NCBI GenBank assembly: GCA_025924435.1
Contig: JAICIL010000155.1
Location: 1-9,982, forward strand
Length of the DNA stretch: 9,982 bases
Source: Chloroflexia bacterium
GTDB taxonomy: Bacteria > Chloroflexota > Chloroflexia > Thermomicrobiales > JALYUS01
Direction of reading: 5' to 3'
Shown: positions 7,705 to 9,982 of the stretch, piece after piece
How the letters are laid out: every line of letters starts with the position of its first letter
Position numbering within the stretch: the stretch's first letter is position 1
Translations under genes and position numbers: made by a program
Notes under the pieces: generated by a model
What the model saw: the letters and a program-made list of their open reading frames with translations, nothing else
The model's database searches: none
Told to the model about the DNA's origin: nothing

Positions 7705-7931
7705 GGGCGCGCTCCGCGCTGCCGGCCCTCGACCCGCTGGGTGAATGGCGTCGCACCGGGGACGGGCACGCGTTGCAGGAGTTCGCGGACGATGCCCCGG
7801 CCATCAATGTTCCGCATGCGCGCCGCCGGGCTGACGATCAGCCGGTGCGCGAGGATCGGCTCCGCCAGCGCCTTGACATCGTCGGGCAGGACGTAATCGC
7901 GCCCGGCGAGCGCGGCCCAGGCGCGCGCCGC
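7701..7931 (-). CDS. MoxR-family AAA+ ATPase, C-terminal fragment
   Basis: Only the last 76 codons of a MoxR ATPase (normally about 320 residues) are present. The recognisable part is the AAA lid: [20 protein letters not shown], then [13 protein letters not shown], the sensor-type region that ends MoxR proteins. The tail ELLQRVPVP is also typical. Going upstream, the match stops after the first Ala-Ala (7926-7931). The residue that should be Arg or Lys is Ala, and then Gly/Ala-rich sequence unlike MoxR follows. The Walker A, Walker B and sensor motifs are all missing from the window. The frame stays open to 8183, but that extension is antisense to a different gene. The gene is therefore cut by the join described at 7921-7940. 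MoxR is thought to act as a chaperone-like ATPase on its DUF58 neighbour. Confidence 0.85.
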   Translation of the reverse strand, partial: AARAWAALAGRDYVLPDDVKALAEPILAHRLIVSPAARMRNIDGRGIVRELLQRVPVPGATPFTQRVEGRQRGARP

Positions 7932-7940
7932 CGCGCCGAA
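7921..7940. other. Probable chimeric join between two unrelated sequences
   Basis: The minus-strand MoxR gene loses its family match at about 7931. A plus-strand coding sequence of different character starts at about 7933, also without its N-terminus. Two genes on opposite strands, each cut at the same point and each missing its 5' part, is what a chimeric assembly or a rearrangement breakpoint produces. The DNA here is nearly pure G and C (gcgcgcgccgccgcg), so short shared sequence could have driven a false overlap. The exact base cannot be fixed because the two sides share these bases. Confidence 0.7.
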
Positions 7941-8328
7941 GCCGGCGGCGCCGAAGCCCGCCCCGCCGGCCGCGCCGGCCCAGACGCCGATGGTCCCGGA
8001 CGACCTCCTCGCCCAGGTCACCGCGAAGCTCGAGCCGGGATTCGATCCCATGGCCACGCAGAAGCTCGAGCCGCAAAGCGAGCGCACCCAGCGCATCGAG
8101 CCGGGCATCGAGCGCACCCAGCGGATCGACCCGGCCAAGGCCGCACGTTCCCCGGAGGGCGACCGCACGGTGCAGATTCCCAAGCTCGACCCGGGCTACC
8201 GGCCCGAGGCCACGCAGCCGATCGACCCCGGCGCCGCGCCGCAGGCCGAGGCCACGCAACGGCTGGACGATTCGATCTGGCGGCTCCAGGAAGCCAAGCG
8301 CATCCTGCAGGGAATCGGGAAGAAATAG
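7933..8328 (+). CDS. Unidentified protein, C-terminal part, with seven T-x-x-[I/L] motifs
   Basis: The family was not recognised. The frame enters from the join as an Ala/Pro/Lys linker ([19 protein letters not shown]) and ends at the TAG 8326-8328. The first ATG (7990) would give 112 residues but has no ribosome-binding site, so this is more likely the end of a longer protein. Numbered from that Met, motifs follow at Thr11, 23, 33, 43, 60, 75 and 89: [39 protein letters not shown] and TQRLDD. Every one has Ile or Leu at position +3 from the Thr, and three in the middle are spaced exactly 10 residues apart. The tail [19 protein letters not shown] looks like an amphipathic helix. The region is polar and probably unstructured. 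One inference is a phosphothreonine scaffold for FHA domains. A plain low-complexity tail is the alternative. Confidence 0.6.
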   Translation, partial: APKPAAPKPAPPAAPAQTPMVPDDLLAQVTAKLEPGFDPMATQKLEPQSERTQRIEPGIERTQRIDPAKAARSPEGDRTVQIPKLDPGYRPEATQPIDPGAAPQAEATQRLDDSIWRLQEAKRILQGIGKK

Positions 8329-8471
8329 CCCTCGCGGGCGTGCATCGTTCGGTCTCGGACTCGGCCGGCCGGAGAATGGGGTAACATCGCCGTGCGATAT
8401 ACCCAGCCCCACGCCCCCGGAGAAATACAGCTCGTAACGACAAACCGGCAATCTACACGGAGGAAGATGTC
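8329..8471 (+). other. Intergenic gap, no clear promoter or terminator
   Basis: This 143-nt gap separates the repeat-tail gene from the substrate-binding protein gene. A 4-bp GCCC/GGGC hairpin starts at the last base of the TAG stop (8328-8339), too short to call a terminator. A GGCCGGCC palindrome (8363-8370) is expected by chance at this composition. GATATA at 8396-8401 could be part of a -10 box, but no convincing -35 is seen. Confidence 0.5.
8459..8463 (+). promoter_or_regulatory. Shine-Dalgarno (GGAGG) of the substrate-binding protein gene
   Basis: GGAGG lies 8 nt before the ATG at 8472. It supports that start over the nearer out-of-frame ATG at 8467. Confidence 0.85.
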
Positions 8472-9818
8472 ATGCAGGACGGAAAACCCAGCAAGCAGAG
8501 TCGCCGCGACTTCGTGCGCACGGGGCTCGGCGTCGTCGGCGCGCTCAGCCTGCCCGCCGGCATCTCGAAGGCCCTCGCGGCCGAGAACCACCCGCCCATC
8601 GGCACCTGGCCGGCGGGCGTCCAGGGCAGCACCGTCTTCATCGGAGCCGCCGTCCCGCGCACCGGCACCTACGCCGAGCAGGGCGAGGACGAGCTCAAGG
8701 GCTGGCAGCTCGCCGTCGAGCACATCAACGAGGGCCACCCGCTCATCAAGAAGATCTCGCCCAAGACGAAGAAGGGCGTGCTCGGCAAGCAGTTGCAGCT
8801 GGGCGTCGCCGATTCCGCGGCGAAGCCGAACGAGGCGGTGCAGGCCGAGCAGCGCTTCATCACCGAGAACCACGCGATCCTCATGACGGGATCGACCTCG
8901 AGCGCCGTGGCGGTCGCGCTGAACAAGCTCGCGCAGCGCGAGAAGGTGCTCTACGTGACCGGCATCTCGGGCTCGAACGACACCACGGGCAAGGACTGCG
9001 TGCGCTACGGCTTCCGCCAGAACTTCTACGGCCAGACCGCGGCCGCGGCGATCGGCCCGGTGCTGCTCAAGGCGTTCGGCAAGAACAAGAAGGCCGCGTT
9101 CATGACGCCGGACTACACGTACGGCCACACGGTCACCAAGTCGGTCAACGACTATCTCACCGAGCACGGCGGCTGGAAGATGGTGACCAACCAGGTCTCG
9201 CCGCTCGGCGCGCCCGATTACTCGTCGTATCTCCTCAACATCGCGAACTCCGGCGCCGACGTGCTGGTGAACGTGAACTGGGGCCACGACGCGGTGCTCT
9301 CCACGCAGCAGGCCAAGCAGTTCGGCATCTTCGACAAGATGAAGCTGGTGATCCCCTACCAGATCCCGTTCCTCGCGCGCGACGTGGGCCCCGAGCTCAC
9401 GCAGGGCGTGTACGCGGCGACCGACTTCTGGTGGACGCTCGAGGACAAGTACCCGCTCGCCAAGATGTTCGTCGAGGCCTTCGAGAAGAAGTACGGCTAC
9501 AAGCCCGAGTGGGGCGCGAACAACGCCTACATGTCGTTCGCGCTGTGGGCCGAGGCGGTGGAGCACGCCGGCACGTTCTATCCGCCGGACGTGATCAAGT
9601 CGTTCGAGGAAGGGCGCAAGCTCCAGTCCACGGTGGGCGAGGTGTACTTCCGCAAGGAGGACCACCAGCTGGTGCGGCCGGTGATCATCGTGCAGGGCAA
9701 GAAGCCCTCCGAGATGCGCAACAAGGAGGACTTCTGGAACGTCGAGGAAGTCGTGCCGGGCGCGCCGCTCATGCAGAAGCCGGACGCGTTCGGTTGCAAC
9801 CTCGGCAGCTACACCTGA
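8472..9818 (+). CDS. ABC transporter substrate-binding protein, branched-chain amino-acid type, Tat-exported
   Basis: This is a complete 448-residue periplasmic binding protein of the Peripla_BP_6 (LivK-like) family. It would capture a small substrate and deliver it to an ABC importer. The N-terminus holds a twin-arginine signal, SRRDFVRT (10-17), then a hydrophobic stretch and a likely cleavage site after the ALA at 34-36. The mature part starts the type I fold with VFIGAAVPRTGTYAEQGEDE and continues with ILMTGSTSSAVAVAL and the hinge region QNFYGQTAAAAIGPV. Then come AAFMTPDYTYGHTVTKSV, GADVLVNVNWG and YGYKPEWGANNAYMSF. These blocks match the usual ligand-binding layout. Amino acids, urea, amides or aromatic acids are all possible, and the sequence does not decide. 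Tat export suggests folding before export. The permease and ATPase genes normally found nearby would lie beyond the end of readable sequence. Nearly all Lys codons are AAG and most Glu codons GAG. Confidence 0.92.
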   Translation: MQDGKPSKQSRRDFVRTGLGVVGALSLPAGISKALAAENHPPIGTWPAGVQGSTVFIGAAVPRTGTYAEQGEDELKGWQLAVEHINEGHPLIKKISPKTKKGVLGKQLQLGVADSAAKPNEAVQAEQRFITENHAILMTGSTSSAVAVALNKLAQREKVLYVTGISGSNDTTGKDCVRYGFRQNFYGQTAAAAIGPVLLKAFGKNKKAAFMTPDYTYGHTVTKSVNDYLTEHGGWKMVTNQVSPLGAPDYSSYLLNIANSGADVLVNVNWGHDAVLSTQQAKQFGIFDKMKLVIPYQIPFLARDVGPELTQGVYAATDFWWTLEDKYPLAKMFVEAFEKKYGYKPEWGANNAYMSFALWAEAVEHAGTFYPPDVIKSFEEGRKLQSTVGEVYFRKEDHQLVRPVIIVQGKKPSEMRNKEDFWNVEEVVPGAPLMQKPDAFGCNLGSYT

Positions 9819-9837
9819 TCGAAGGCCGCACGCACTG

Positions 9838-9982
9838 AGGGGGAAGCGGGGGGGGGGGGGGGCGCCCCCCCCCCCACCCCCGCCGGCCCCCGCCCGGAAC
9901 CCGCCACAGCCAGACCCCCCGCCGAACACGCCCCCGCCCGCGGGGGCGGCCCCCCCCGAACAACCACCCCCCCCCCACCACA
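9838..9982. other. Low-complexity G/C tail, probably a sequencing or assembly artefact
   Basis: About 20 nt after the stop of the substrate-binding protein gene the sequence turns into homopolymers: 15 G at 9848-9862, then CG, then 11 C at 9865-9875, then broken C-rich runs to the end. The 9852-9875 part is a perfect palindrome of G and C only. Nothing coding or regulatory is credible here. Long pure G followed by its complement fits poor-quality read ends assembled against their own reverse complement. The expected downstream transporter genes are absent. Any reading frame in this stretch should be ignored. Confidence 0.8.

Noticed and set aside
7701..8183. MoxR-like frame taken as a complete 160-residue gene
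   Set aside because: Residues before 7931 are not MoxR-like and are antisense to the plus-strand repeat tail. The start at 8183 is arbitrary.
8363..8370. GGCCGGCC palindrome as an operator
   Set aside because: Short and likely by chance in sequence of this composition, with no second copy nearby.
7701..9818. A new system linking the MoxR/DUF58/transglutaminase set with the T-x-x-[I/L] protein and the transporter
   Set aside because: The link crosses the probable chimeric join, and both genes at the join are truncated, so the proximity is not reliable evidence.
9852..9875. Perfect G/C palindrome as a transcription terminator after the substrate-binding protein gene
   Set aside because: It is pure homopolymer with no T run and lies in a stretch with the marks of sequencing artefact.
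8196..9929. Minus-strand open frame of 577 codons
   Set aside because: It is antisense to the substrate-binding protein, which has clear family motifs and a Shine-Dalgarno. It also begins inside the artefactual tail.
1..9982. CRISPR array, tRNA or rRNA, phage or transposase genes
   Set aside because: No regularly spaced direct repeats, cloverleaf-like segments, rRNA-like stretches or transposase motifs were seen on either strand. The two palindromes carry no coding sequence.

Overview
The window looks like one metagenomic contig made of two unrelated pieces joined at about 7921-7940, with a low-complexity artefact at its right end. Both pieces are GC-rich. The left piece (1 to about 7931) has every gene on the minus strand. 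Its content suggests Chloroflexota or a similar high-GC lineage: a MoxR / DUF58 / transglutaminase set, an LCP protein, and extracellular linkers rich in Pro, Thr and Ala. This placement is inferred from gene content only. The right piece (about 7933 to 9840) has plus-strand genes of proteobacterial flavour. The main one is a Tat-exported substrate-binding protein of the branched-chain amino-acid ABC transporter type, as is common in Burkholderiales and related groups.

Left piece, read in the direction of transcription (right to left). It begins with the C-terminal 76 codons of a MoxR AAA+ ATPase (7701-7931). The MoxR stop overlaps the GTG start of a DUF58 protein (6358-7704). After a 49-nt gap comes a 994-residue membrane-anchored transglutaminase-like (TgpA-type) protein (3324-6308). 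Its expected nucleophilic cysteine is glycine, although the His and Asp of the triad remain. A short AT-rich gap then carries a near-perfect 20-bp inverted repeat built from ACCAAGA units. Next are an LCP (LytR-CpsA-Psr) protein (1984-3216), a ribokinase whose start lies inside the LCP gene (1080-2030), a small YCII-family protein (728-1057) and a small protein with a DUF2382-like C-terminus (111-632). Another palindromic intergenic element (40-97) ends this part.

MoxR, DUF58 and the transglutaminase commonly occur together and are thought to act jointly at the membrane, with MoxR as the chaperone-like ATPase. The LCP protein probably attaches glycopolymers to the cell wall. Ribokinase and the YCII protein follow it closely, in what is probably one transcript.

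Right piece. It opens with the C-terminus of an unidentified protein that carries seven T-x-x-[I/L] motifs, mostly TQ(K/R)(I/L)(E/D)P. After a 143-nt gap comes the complete substrate-binding protein (8472-9818) with a clear Shine-Dalgarno sequence and a twin-arginine signal. From about 9838 the sequence collapses into G and C homopolymers that do not look biological.

No RNA genes, CRISPR arrays, transposases or phage genes were seen. The observations most worth following are the Cys-to-Gly change in the transglutaminase, the T-x-x-[I/L] repeat tail, and the probable chimeric join, which must be settled before any neighbourhood across it is interpreted.
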